From the NCBI GenBank assembly GCA_036897625.1, contig JAYMTA010000202.1, positions 1 to 35,214 of the forward strand: 35,214 nucleotides of DNA, in the 5' to 3' direction. Position numbers and translations under genes: made by a program. How positions within the stretch are numbered: the stretch's first letter is position 1; each line of letters opens with the position of its first letter. Below are positions 26,401 through 34,887 of this stretch, in pieces. Source of the DNA: Pelargonium cotyledonis. Lineage: Eukaryota; Streptophyta; Magnoliopsida; Geraniales; Geraniaceae. The notes beneath the pieces were generated by a model, which ran no database searches, was not told the DNA's origin, and saw only the letters and a program-made list of their open reading frames with translations.

Positions 26401-27952
26401 AGTTTCAAGGAATCCAAACAGAAATAATCTAAATCGAACATTAGAACACAAGCTGTGAATTTTTCTTTATGTTTTAGATTTCTAGTTGTTAAGTGAAATG
26501 AATTGAAAAAATGTTATTTCATGGGTCCATAATTGTCATCAAACGATTTCTTCGGTAAACCGCACTTTTACCAGGTACACTGGTTCAGGGATGGAAACAT
26601 TGCAAAAATAAATCCTAGGCTAAAAATTATACTGTTTAACAGTGCAGGGGTGTAGAAACATTCAACCCTTATATAATTTAGAATTGCAGAGCGGTTGAAG
26701 TTTTCAGAGCCATTGATCAAAATTACGATGAAACTATCTTTGTTGCATATTTTCATTTAAGAAAAGCTAATTTTCGGTTCTACATGTGGTCAGGCTTTTG
26801 TCCATGATCCTCTCATCAACTGGCGTCTTTTCAACTTCAATGAAGTTCCGCAAATGTCAATGTTTGCAAGTACTCATGGTGCTCCAGCTGTTAATGCTGA
26901 AGAATCTGCTGCAAACCATCTTCCTCAACCTCAAAGGGGAGCTCGTGAACGGGAACTTCTTCAGGTATCAAATCATATACAATAGCGTTACGAGATTGAG
27001 TCAATGCCTCAATGGATGATACTTACATTTGTCAACTCGGTCTCTCTGTAGGCTGTTAATCAACTCGGTGATGCCAATGAGGTTTTAAATGGGCGTGCTG
27101 TAGTTGTCATGGCTCGAATGAGTAATAAGCTTACTGGGCGCGATTTCTCCACTTGTTCTTCAGTACCCTCCAGCTCAGTCCAACATGCTGTCGACCACAG
27201 CACCTTAATTTCTGGAGATACCCGTGAAGTAGAACATGGTTTGTCTGTTAAACTGCAAGTTCAAAAGCTAATTATTCAAGCTAGATCACATGAGAACTTG
27301 TGCCAGAATTACGTCGGGTATGCAGTTTTTCCTTTCTTCAATTCACAACATATAGGGAGTACATACGAATTCAAGTGGAGATACACTTATTTTTTTAGAG
27401 TTCCCATATTTTGATGATTACTGGTTGTCAAGATAGTACTCATGAGTCCTATCAATGCACACGAAAAGGAAAAAGTTCGAAAATAGTCCGCATACTATTC
27501 CATTTGTTCCATTGTACCTGTACAATTTTTTGTTCTAGTTTGGTCCAAAGGTTTCCCCCCAAGCCTCCTAAAAAAGTGCCTACAGTTGAATACTGAAACG
27601 AAATACGTCTGTTGTTTTAGTATTTATACTAAATTGGAACAAAATGAATAATTTGGACTAAACTGGAACAAAAAATAATCCGGGGACTATTTTGGAGCTT
27701 TATCCCCCTGAAAGTGGGTTGTGCATTACTGCCATTACATCTCCTCCCGACTTTTGAGCAATTTAATATCTGGAAACCGAAAAGCTTGCAGATTCACAAT
27801 CCGAGAATGAAATTTGCAGACATGTCACTTTGGTCATCTACTTGTTTTACAATCGAACAATTTGAATAGAATAAATTCACTGTTTTTGAACTCTATAAAC
27901 TTGTGGTCTCTAACTACATTATGCTTGTTTCAGATGGTGCCCATTCTGGTGA
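4806..27952 (+). CDS. TOR: TARGET OF RAPAMYCIN Ser/Thr kinase, complete gene
   Basis: The catalytic subunit of TOR complex 1, an atypical Ser/Thr kinase of the PIKK family. It works with RAPTOR and LST8 and promotes growth, translation (through S6K) and metabolism when nutrients, light and auxin are available. I traced 57 coding exons that join without a stop or frame break to 7431 nt, or 2476 aa (Arabidopsis TOR is 2481 aa). The start ATG at 4806 is the first in frame after a TAG at 4782, and the product begins [13 protein letters not shown]. Domains in order: HEAT repeats (about 1-1300), FAT (about 1310-1900), FRB (about 1917-2015), kinase (about 2050-2380) and FATC (about 2444-2476). The ATP-binding Lys2093, catalytic Asp2244 (GDRHPSN) and DFG Asp2263 are intact, so the protein should be active. 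Exon coordinates are given in the regional entries below. All introns are GT-AG except one GC-AG. Confidence 0.98.
8848..8915 (+). repeat. Duplication across the end of TOR exon 9
   Basis: A 23-bp sequence in the exon (8848-8870) is repeated exactly 45 bp later at 8893-8915, just inside the intron, where the donor GT is at 8883-8884. The five bases GCAAC precede both copies at nearly the same spacing, so the duplicated unit is a little longer. The second copy carries the same codons in the same frame (LQTLAH) and is then followed by a stop. Splicing at 8882 fits the family sequence [12 protein letters not shown]. Confidence 0.9.
10145..10210 (+). repeat. Compound microsatellite (CT)n(TA)n(GATA)n
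   Basis: A run of CT dinucleotides (about 10146-10172) passes directly into TA repeats (about 10172-10189) and then a degenerate GATA/GATATA tract. It lies in the 932-nt intron between TOR exons 10 and 11. This is a likely length-variable locus. Confidence 0.95.
13866..13969 (+). repeat. Tandem duplication of a 52-bp unit in TOR intron 19
   Basis: Two head-to-tail copies, 13866-13917 and 13918-13969, are identical except for two adjacent bases (GG in the first copy, AA in the second, after CTTCAT). The copies abut with no spacer. The high identity points to a recent duplication. It sits 55 bases before TOR exon 20, in non-coding sequence. Confidence 0.95.
14388..14442 (+). repeat. (TC)n microsatellite near the TOR exon 22 acceptor
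   Basis: About 54 bases of nearly pure TC repeat, with one CCC interruption, lie in the short intron before exon 22. The repeat ends about 37 bases upstream of the acceptor AG at 14478-14479 and so forms an extended pyrimidine-rich stretch. It is probably length-polymorphic. Confidence 0.97.
16562..16586 (+). repeat. (TA)n microsatellite in TOR intron 26
   Basis: A pure TA dinucleotide run of about 24 bases lies in the 846-nt intron before TOR exon 27. No other function is visible. Confidence 0.95.
17680..23153 (+). other. TOR: TOR exons 30-43: FAT domain
   Basis: These exons encode residues 1310-1910, the TPR-like FAT solenoid that wraps the kinase domain in PIKK proteins. Exons: 17680-17814, 17922-17983, 18128-18225, 19167-19276, 19358-19531, 19612-19677, 19925-19993, 20088-20198, 20925-21065, 21160-21288, 21383-21554, 21640-21854, 21989-22195, 23040-23153. 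Landmarks are [74 protein letters not shown] and [19 protein letters not shown]. Exon 40 has a Ser/Asn-rich stretch ([14 protein letters not shown]) in a segment that varies among plant TORs. Confidence 0.94.
18324..18420 (+). mobile_element. Possible LTR-type retroelement remnant in TOR intron 32
   Basis: The 941-nt intron contains a stretch beginning TGTTGAAGTGG that continues with a TCCACATTGG-like motif. It resembles the start of some plant Ty1/copia-type long terminal repeats. No internal region, partner repeat or coding part is visible, so at most it is an old fragment. Boundaries are approximate and the assignment rests on remembered resemblance only. Confidence 0.2.
23248..23824 (+). 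other. TOR: TOR exons 44-46: FRB domain
   Basis: Exons 23248-23451, 23547-23627 and 23750-23824 (residues 1911-2030) encode the FKBP12-rapamycin-binding four-helix domain, which gates substrates at the kinase cleft. [27 protein letters not shown] and the helix [15 protein letters not shown] are present. They include the Ser and Trp that correspond to human mTOR Ser2035 and Trp2101. The rapamycin-contact residues therefore look conserved. Weak rapamycin response in plants is generally attributed to FKBP12 rather than TOR; that is prior knowledge and is not shown here. Confidence 0.95.
23825..23900 (+). other. TOR: GC-AG intron of TOR (intron 46)
   Basis: Exon 46 ends CTGCAG and the intron starts GCAAGA, so the donor dinucleotide is GC. 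The acceptor is AACTAG, ending at 23900. The donor otherwise matches the U2 consensus (AG|GCAAG), as known GC-AG introns do. No nearby GT would keep the frame, and splicing here joins LTTLDLQ to [10 protein letters not shown], as the family requires. The intron is 76 nt. Confidence 0.9.
23901..26964 (+). other. TOR: TOR exons 47-55: PI3K-like kinase domain
   Basis: Exons: 23901-23967, 24044-24204, 24393-24566, 24679-24807, 24906-24989, 25576-25637, 25723-25795, 25884-26018, 26794-26964 (residues 2031-2382). The N-lobe shows [19 protein letters not shown] and [17 protein letters not shown], with Lys2093 matching human mTOR Lys2187. The catalytic loop [14 protein letters not shown] holds Asp2244, His2246 and Asn2249, and [10 protein letters not shown] carries the DFG Asp2263. 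A constant offset of 94 from human numbering at these three sites supports the exon joins. Exon 55 ends in a variable, polar stretch before the FATC exons. Confidence 0.96.
25385..25510. mobile_element. Possible Ty1/copia-related fossil fragment in TOR intron 51
   Basis: GCTCTGATATCAT at about 25394-25406 is close to the reverse complement of the initiator-tRNA primer-binding site typical of Ty1/copia elements. The sequence after it resembles a dispersed plant repeat often found beside that motif. No terminal repeats or coding parts can be seen. It would be an old, short relic within the 586-nt intron. Confidence 0.25.
27052..27952 (+). other. TOR: TOR exons 56-57: FATC end and 19-nt last coding exon
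   Basis: Exon 56 (27052-27317) ends in [20 protein letters not shown]. Exon 57 supplies only the last base of the Gly codon, then WCPFW and TGA (27934-27952). The C-terminal GWCPFW is the strictly conserved FATC tail needed for TOR kinase activity in other eukaryotes. The 616-nt intron between them (27318-27933) is long for so small an exon and contains a miniature inverted-repeat element. Confidence 0.95.
27466..27710. mobile_element. MITE with about 40-bp inverted ends in the last TOR intron
   Basis: The left end (containing GAAAATAGTCCGCAT, about 27466-27505) and the reverse complement of the right end (containing CAAAATAGTCCCCGG, about 27660-27710) align over about 40 bp with scattered mismatches. 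Within the element, TTTTTTGTTC(C/T)AGTTT and (A/G)GTCCAAA motifs also recur in inverted order. There is no open frame of note. The total length is about 245 bp, as expected for a non-autonomous miniature inverted-repeat DNA transposon, possibly of the Mutator type. I could not find a convincing target duplication, so the exact ends and superfamily are uncertain. Confidence 0.65.
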
Positions 27953-29327
27953 GAGAAGAGAGGAGCAGCAGATGTGAACATATTGTGTATATAGCAGCAT
28001 TGGAAGGTAACAGGAAGTGTATGGAAATTCTAGACTTTATACTGTATATAATGTACAGAGGAACTTGAGTTAGTGTAAAAGTTTTGAACTTTAGGGAAGT
28101 GAAAATAATCTATCAATCTGAGAATTGCATTTCTGGGTGTGTTAACCATGCATTGATCATCAACTTACTTGACCAACTCAGGGAAAGAGTGCTTTTGGAG
28201 GAAAGATTATGGTAAAATGCAAATTTCTCAAGTACACTTCTCTGATATATTCTTCGGTCTCCCCCTTTTAACCTGAAACCCCACCTATCTCATCTTGTAC
28301 TATCGGCAAAGAAGCTCGAACTCGAGACCTCAAAAGAAGTCAAAGCGCTTATTTAAATTGCTCGGCCCAAACAGCCTAGGTTGTAGCTTTCATGATTCCT
28401 ATTAGGGAGGGAAGTATGACCGTAAATTAGCTGTGCAACTGTACAAGACCTCTATAATTAAGGAGGGCCCAATTTTAATAGCAGAACGCCACATCCATTT
28501 TTTTCATTCATTTTAGTTATCCGAAAAATAAGTTAACTATTAGAATGCGGCTTTTGGACCCGCCTATAGAAAGTGTAGAAAACGAGAAACTATAATAATA
28601 ATAATAGAAAAAGGATAGTGAAGATGTCAATGACATGTCGTTGATGATTGTAAACTGAAGACAATAAGTATAACCGTTGAGAACTCGTTCAAAAATGAAA
28701 ACATAACATTTCATTTTATTTTAGCACATGATCTCCGAAATAATTGAAACAAGCTAGGACCCATTCTTTCGGCACTCAACTTTCCATTCGGTGGGGTCAC
28801 GTTCTTGTTCTCGATCTTTTCCAGTCTCGAATAAGCTCAAGGAATGGTTGATTCCAAATCTATGGATTTCGAATTCTAAACAAAAAAGAACAAAAAATGC
28901 GGGCTTTTAAACTGAACCCAATGTCCATGACATAAATTTTTATTTCTAAACATGAACTTCCCAAAAACAAAATTGGTAAAATTGAACCATAAAACCATTC
29001 ATAATGAAATGATATCAAGACCTGTCAACATTTCAAAGCAAATTTCTTTCTCCCAACATCATAAAAGCACGTCTGAAATATGACAAAAGTTCACAACCAT
29101 TCGGTTTATAAACCATCTGTCAAGCACAAAGTTCTTCTCTACATCAAACCATCACATAATTGAAATAGAGACGACAATAGGAGAAAAAGAGAGAGCTACA
29201 TCAACAAACTTCAAGAATGTGAATTATAAGTCATCACTGTCAGTAATAGCAAAAGGTACTAAACTAGAATTGACCTTTTCTATGGTCTAGACCTGGGCGA
29301 AGCTATACAATGACGTATGTATTTACA
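27953..29327. other. Convergent intergenic region between TOR and ITPK
   Basis: This 1375-bp stretch separates two stop codons that face each other. It must hold the TOR 3'UTR on the left (probably to about 28130, with AATAAT-like signals) and the ITPK 3'UTR on the right, in antisense. Between them lie a SINE-like fragment near 28260-28380 and AT-rich sequence with no supported gene. Confidence 0.6.
28260..28380 (-). mobile_element. tRNA-derived SINE fragment (minus strand)
   Basis: Read on the minus strand, a box A-like region (GGGCCGAGCAATTTAAATAAGC, ending near 28345) is followed by a box B-like sequence at 28312-28330. Sixteen to seventeen bases around box B (AGGTCTCGAGTTCGAGC) match exactly those of the plus-strand SINE at 31456-31569, so the two belong to related families. 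Target duplications were not identified and the ends are approximate. Confidence 0.55.
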
Positions 29328-32221
29328 TTAAAAATTAGATATCCTCTTATACTTGCTCGGATTAACCAGCCCCAGTAGAAAATCTGTGAATATGTGTTCA
29401 TAGTCCGGCAATTTCCCAAATCCTGCAGCAATTGGTTCAAAAAGTCCTTCTAAACACCACATACCATATCTTTATACAAAACGTATTACGTGGTAGGTCA
29501 AAAATGAATTGACAATATACATCTGAGTATGCGACATGTCTCAGGTTGTCATTGGTATGCATCAGCATATCGTTGTACTCACCAAGAAAACAAGACATTT
29601 TAGAGTAATGATGAGTTGATGGCAGATTCAATATCAGAAAAAAGACCACAAAACATAGATCTTATTATATAGCTGGCAATGCTGGCCAGGGACTCAATGG
29701 GCCGGGCTAAGAATCGCAACCGATTTTAGTCGAACTACTACTCAACCCTAATAAATCGCCACTTAGTGGGACAAGTTAGGGACAATAAAAAGTTGCAAAA
29801 TAAGAACGAGCTTTTTCTTTGTCGACCCGGTTTAGGCCCGCGACTCAAATTGCCAGGTATAGATCATAAAAGGTAATAAGTTGCACTTACCGGGAAAGTA
29901 GTTAATGTCAATGACATAAAAGACATCACTGGTCCCATGTTCTCGAATCATATCTATGTTGAACAGCCGGAGGCCCTAGAATATGGAATAATGTAAGAGC
30001 AACACGAAACAAAGTTTACCATGTGAACAAAGCCATAGGGCACAAGTGAAATAAGGACTTACAAGTCGTCTACGGAGCTCCCTTGCGAGCCTCTCCAGCA
30101 GAGGTCGTGGAGGAAGTTCTGCAATAATATTGACACGTAATGTAACCAATAGTAACTCAAGATTCAATTACTATGTAACTAATGAAAATAAGATAAATGG
30201 GGAGAGTCGAATGTATTGTTCCGATAGAAACATTTTATCAGCATGTATTGATTATCTTACCAGCCACACCCGGGTCCAGATCTGCATCATCGGCAGAAGC
30301 TGCAGCACATGAAACTCTTGGAAAACGGTACACACCAGCAACTTTTTCGAGCTCTTCTTGACTCACATTTGGGAGGGAGAAACGTCTTACAACCTTTATA
30401 GCATCCCCAACAACATATATTTTGAAGACAAGGCCACCTATTAAAAGGCAAGAAAATGGTCAAAAGGTACTATTAGGGTTACATAGGGAATCATTGAAGT
30501 TAGCACATTACTTTAAACATATTACCATGATTCACAAACTCTTGTAGAACCAAGGGAGGTTCGAGCTCTGCGAGCGAGAATTGATCATAAGCAAGAAACA
30601 GTTCATGTGATTTGGCGGTCCCATCCACAACTAGTGGCTTTGCAACTGAAACAATGATTGAACAGGAGTAAATAATTAGACAATCTCAGAGCATACCTTC
30701 AAAACAGTTTATATGGTCCTTTAATAGGAAGTAGAGCTGGCAATTTGGACCCCAACCCGCGGGGACCCAAAATCCAGCCCACAATTTTTCAGATTCAAGT
30801 CACATAAATGGGCCCAACTAATTTTTGGGTCAAGTTTACCATCGGAAAAGGTGTGGGTCGAGGAACCTGTGTGGATCACACCTCTTCTGGGTCGGGTTGG
30901 AGTTAGATTTTCGAGCTGAACCCAAAAAACCCGACTGTGACTCTTATCATACTAATGCCAGTTGTGTGAACACTAGAGGCACATACACCAATATCATCAA
31001 GTAAACTAATAGTATCTAATCCACTAATCCGTACCAATTGGTAATTTCAGTCCAGCTTTAGTAACTTCTAGGGGGATGGATGATGCGTCTTTCATAACAA
31101 CCATTTGTCTTGGAATACCAACCTTGCCTGTAACAATTGTTAAATTACAAAATATGGTGAGCATCACCAAACTACAACCTCTTCTTCTCAAATGATTCAA
31201 CAGTTTAAAGCAAACATTAAAAGATAAGGAGTACACCGGTTAAAATAAAGCAGAAAGATTACCATGACAATCAGAACAGTCCATATCTGCTACAAACTGG
31301 AGCATAGACTGACGATTGTGAAGATGACGTATTGCGTCTGGAGGATCAAGGACAATCACTTCCGGATGTTTTTGCCTGTAATCCTTCAAGTGGAAAATAG
31401 ATAACCGTAAATATGAACCCGATGTCAAGGCACATAAAACTTGAAAGAATATGATCTATGCCTAATGAGCCAAGCCAAGCAGTTAAGAGCTTGGTTCCCT
31501 TATGTAAGGTCTCGAGTTCGAGCCTTGGAGGCAGCGCATTCCCATTAGAATTTTTTTTAATGAAGATGAAAAACTTGAAAGAATATGATTGATATTTATA
31601 AGCAGTTTGATCTCAAGGTCCAGACCCTCAAAATGACTCTGGCAACCCTAAGAAAAATGTTTTAATGTGGTGCAAAAGACATAGGATACAATAACCATCA
31701 AGTACCATACTCTTCCCAGATTTTTTTTCCAAAATGAGATATATATGAACACAGAAGTCAAGCCAAGATTAAGTAACAACAAACTTGGTATATGTAATTA
31801 TTACCTTTTTCAACTATGTAAAAGTACAGCAACTAAAAAAATGGTGAAACTTTTATGGTAGAAATTAAGGATATAGCACCCTGAAAACAAATATTTGAAA
31901 AAAGGAAGAAAACAATTCTGAAACCAATCCAGCCTGAACCTAAACAAGTTAACTAGGATAACAACAAAGTAGAGCTGGCAATTGGGCCCCGCGCTTTTTC
32001 ATGTTCGGGTCGCATAAAATTTGACCCGAATAATTTTTTGCCAGGTTTACCATGGGAAAAATGCGGATCAGTTTTGATTTTTCATCCCAAAACCTGACCC
32101 GAATTGCCACCTATAACACAAAGTAAGATCCTCACTTGTTTGAGTTCATGGGAGACCGATTTCAACTATCTGATCAAGATCATGATGAGGAAAGCAAGAA
32201 CTCTTCAAGCTATTTCACAGG

Positions 32222-32275
<54 letters not shown>

Positions 32276-33918
32276 AAAAAACACATCTAAGCTTATGAGA
32301 TTTTGTTTCTCAACCAATCACCATCAATTTACACTTGGCATCATATGATATTATTTTATATAAAACGTTGCATATCAAGAAACTTAAGTCACAGGCAGAG
32401 AAATAAACTATCATGAAGTTTATGTGGACATACCTCAATAACTTCGGACCACTCCTCTCCCAACAACTGGAAGGAATATAAAACCCGTTAGACAAACGGC
32501 AAATGTACAGATAAATAAACAAATATGAAAAATAAGATGCAAATGTAAATGATTAACCTATGTCTAACCTTGTGCAAAACAACATCAAAGGGTCCTTGAT
32601 CCGACAGCGGTCTCTTTAGATCAATGGCTACAAATATTATCCCCTTATTTCTGTATCAACAGAAAAAAATATACCAATCATAATTGAACTATGTAAATGC
32701 AGCAATGGCGTACAAAAAATATCAATTTGACAATCAAACTTCCTATACATACCCAAAAAGAAAAGAATAAAGACAAACATCAAACTATTGTTTCAGGACG
32801 TCATATTCAACAAAAGATCCAAAACAAGAACGACAATCAAAATTAATCCAAGGAAAAACTTAAATAATGTCAACTGAAGTTTCTTCTGCCGCATATTTAG
32901 GCTGCAGTTCAGCGCCTTAAGAAACTCCAAATTATGACAACACAAAATTAAAAAGTCACAAATTTAATTATACACTAGACTATCTACAAAGACAGTTGTA
33001 ATCTATAAATGCACAATATACATAGCACTGTTGATAAGAAGCCGAAAAATCCTGACACAGCCGACTTCAGCTACCAGTCAGCGCAGTCATTACAGATCGC
33101 TAAAATCCAATAAATATTGCGCAAAAAACACATATTAAAGGAAAACTAGGGACTGTAGTATAAGTAAATATAAGCAAATAAATTAAAAGGGAAAGGATTC
33201 TTTAGGCGCAACTTAATTATAAATTATAGAACGATTGACTTTAGTTTAGGATCCTCCTAAATCTAACAGTAGACTAATCCATAGAGCATATATTGTGGAA
33301 TATTCCCAATTAGAAACCTCAGAATCTTCGGAGATTCCACAAATAAAGTTGATACGATAAGTTTGCAGAAACAGTACCCAGTGAGCTTACACTTTTACCA
33401 CTATCAACAAACACACCATCATCATCATCCCTACCACTGCAAAAGCTCAAACAGTAACTAAAATGGCCAACTCACAAAATCGGATACTCGAAACAAACAA
33501 ATGTGCAGATATTTAGGCAACCCATTTGAGGACAGTGGCAAACAACATTCACACAAACAAAAGATGATAAATTTAACAATACAACAACATAAGAAACTAT
33601 ACACATACATGCAAGTAAACAATTTGAACATTACATGCAAATGATCAATTCATGAACACTGAAAAAAAGAGAGGAACGGATTGGAGGATTATGGGTCAAA
33701 TACCGAGCCAGGCCTTCAAGCTTGGGCTGCAAAAAGCTCTTCTTCTTCTTCGACGTCAAGGCGTAACCGACAACAAGCCGGTGTGGCTCCGGAAACCCAA
33801 TACTGATCGAATTCGGATACGAACGCGAACTCAGCTGGTTCTCTTCAGCCTCATCATCTCTATCCCTACACCCAATTTCACCGTTCAGCCTCACGTATCC
33901 ACGCTTTTCAAATCCCAT
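29328..33918 (-). CDS. ITPK: Inositol-tetrakisphosphate 1-kinase (ITPK2/3-like)
   Basis: An ATP-grasp kinase that phosphorylates inositol tris- and tetrakisphosphates, on the route to phytate and inositol pyrophosphates. Ten coding exons, in transcript order: 33704-33918, 32569-32650, 32434-32466, 31263-31383, 31035-31127, 30526-30645, 30261-30437, 30063-30118, 29891-29975, 29328-29422. They join in frame to 1077 nt (358 aa), with GT-AG ends throughout. The ATG at 33918 is the first after an in-frame stop at 33990-33988. After an acidic N-terminal extension ([10 protein letters not shown]) come [12 protein letters not shown] (49-60), [16 protein letters not shown] (123-138), [13 protein letters not shown] (184-196), LQEFVNHGG (215-223) and the metal-binding VIDINYFPG (320-328; Asp322, Asn324). 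The length and the N-terminal extension fit the ITPK2/3 branch rather than the shorter ITPK1 or longer ITPK4. The enzyme looks intact. Confidence 0.95.
29668..29861. mobile_element. hAT-like miniature element in ITPK intron 9
   Basis: The left end ATAGCTGGCAAT and the right end ATTGCCAGGTAT are near-perfect inverted copies enclosing about 194 bp without coding capacity. The termini match those of two other elements in this gene's introns (AGAGCTGGCAATT type). Such TGGCAA-type ends are familiar in plant non-autonomous hAT elements. No clean 8-bp target duplication is visible, so the ends may be off by a few bases. Confidence 0.6.
30732..30944. mobile_element. hAT-like miniature element in ITPK intron 5
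   Basis: It begins TAGAGCTGGCAATTTGG, the same terminus as the element at 31970. It shares internal sequence with that copy, such as a TTTTTCA..TTC..GTC.CATAAA block and GTTTACCAT(C/G)GGAAAA. The right end (CCCGACTGTGACTCT) has diverged from the expected TTGCCACCTCT type. It is about 213 bp with no coding frame. Confidence 0.6.
31456..31569 (+). mobile_element. SINE with perfect 20-bp target-site duplication in ITPK intron 3
   Basis: A 114-bp insertion is flanked by identical 20-bp repeats (31436-31455 and 31570-31589; core ACTTGAAAGAATATGAT). Inside are a box A-like AAGCAGTTAAGAGCTTGG and a box B-like GGTCTCGAGTTCGAGCC, spaced as in tRNA-derived pol III promoters. A T-rich 3' end follows (TTTTTTTTAATGAAGATGA). 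Long, perfect target duplications are typical of LINE-mediated insertion, and their identity suggests a fairly recent event. The element is antisense to the host gene. Confidence 0.85.
31970..32115. mobile_element. hAT-like miniature element in ITPK intron 3
   Basis: The left terminus TAGAGCTGGCAATTGGG and the right terminus GACCCGAATTGCCACCTATA are inverted copies. The flanking octamers are CAACAAAG (31962-31969) and ACACAAAG (32116-32123), alike at 6 of 8 positions. That fits a degraded 8-bp target duplication, the length expected for hAT insertions. The element is about 146 bp, non-coding, and homologous to the one at 30732-30944. Confidence 0.7.
32222..32271 (+). repeat. (GA)n microsatellite in ITPK intron 3
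   Basis: About 48 bases of GA repeat are followed by a G run and an A run. On the ITPK transcript this is a (TC)n tract. It lies about 160 bases from the exon 3 donor. Confidence 0.97.
32651..33703 (-). other. ITPK intron 1
   Basis: A 1053-nt intron between coding exons 1 and 2. It is AT-rich, with no internal repeat or open frame that I can support. Small ATC and ACA runs near 33395-33440 are simple sequence. Confidence 0.8.
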
Positions 33919-34300
33919 GACTGACACACACAAAATGAACCCTAACCCACAAAAACCCAAATTCCAATTTGTGATCTTGATCAGTTTTCACGGACTGAAA
34001 TGCCGAAATAAATTATGGGTTTCGATGAATAAGAATCAAACGATCGAATCGAACAAGAAATGGGCAACGTGCAAAACAGCTCTTTGTTCGGATTCTCTCT
34101 CTAGAAGGCTTTGTTGCTTTCACACTGCAGTCTCTCTGGAAATGGAAGCGGTTTCTGAGGAATCGTCTTCTGAATATATCTATATATATATATATAGAAA
34201 GAGAGTATTGTATTGGTTTCGGTTTCTCTCTCTAGAACTTGAAGAAATGGGTAGTGTTTATATGTGTGAATGATCTGAAAAAAGTTGATGGCTTTCTATT
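33919..34300 (-). promoter_or_regulatory. ITPK leader and proximal promoter
   Basis: Just upstream of the start codon (33938-33948 on the plus strand) is AACCCTAACCC, a telo-box-like motif. Further upstream are a (TA)n run at about 34172-34196 and two copies of TCTCTCTCTAGAA (near 34098 and 34227), which are GA-rich on the transcribed strand. The transcription start cannot be fixed. Confidence 0.45.
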
Positions 34301-34885
34301 TTGGAGAAGGAAAAAAAAATACTGATTTTTGTGAAAGGGAATATCCAGTTTTCACAGAGCATGGAGATGTGTTGTTTTAGAGTGAAAATATTTGTTTGGA
34401 AAATTATAATATGGAAGCTTCACTGAATTTCCTATTTTACCCCTGAATAAATACATGAGGGAGTTAGTTTAATTTTTATAATAATAAAAATTCATACTCA
34501 ATTTGGTTTCTGTTTCAGTTTACTGCGATACATTGACGTTATGGGTTATGGTTTAAAAAAGAGAGTTACTCCGGTTATGTGCTTAAACCGATAATAATAA
34601 ATAATTTGAAGACCATAGCTTCTTTGTATTTTATCATAATTACAAGTATTGATTTTTACTTTTGAAGGGATAAGTATTGAAATAAATAACATATTTATGT
34701 TGCGTTACGATATTAGTAATTAATTATTTTCGTCACATGCTCAATTAAAATTTGATTTTTAGTTTTATATATAACTATTAAACATCTTAAATCTAGCCAC
34801 TAAAGTTTATTCTATATAGATTCTAACTTAGCAAATTGATGGTTGGATTATTTTGATTTGTTTGGATTATTTTTGAAAAAAAAAG
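34301..34885. other. AT-rich region upstream of ITPK
   Basis: About 585 bp of AT-rich sequence with short A and T runs. I see no open frame, RNA gene or repeat I can support. It probably contains distal ITPK promoter sequence. Confidence 0.5.
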
Positions 34886-34887
34886 AA

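Noticed and set aside
30063-30118. GC-rich short segment that could suggest a foreign insert
   Set aside because: It is ITPK exon 8 ([18 protein letters not shown]) on the minus strand, in correct phase with its neighbours.
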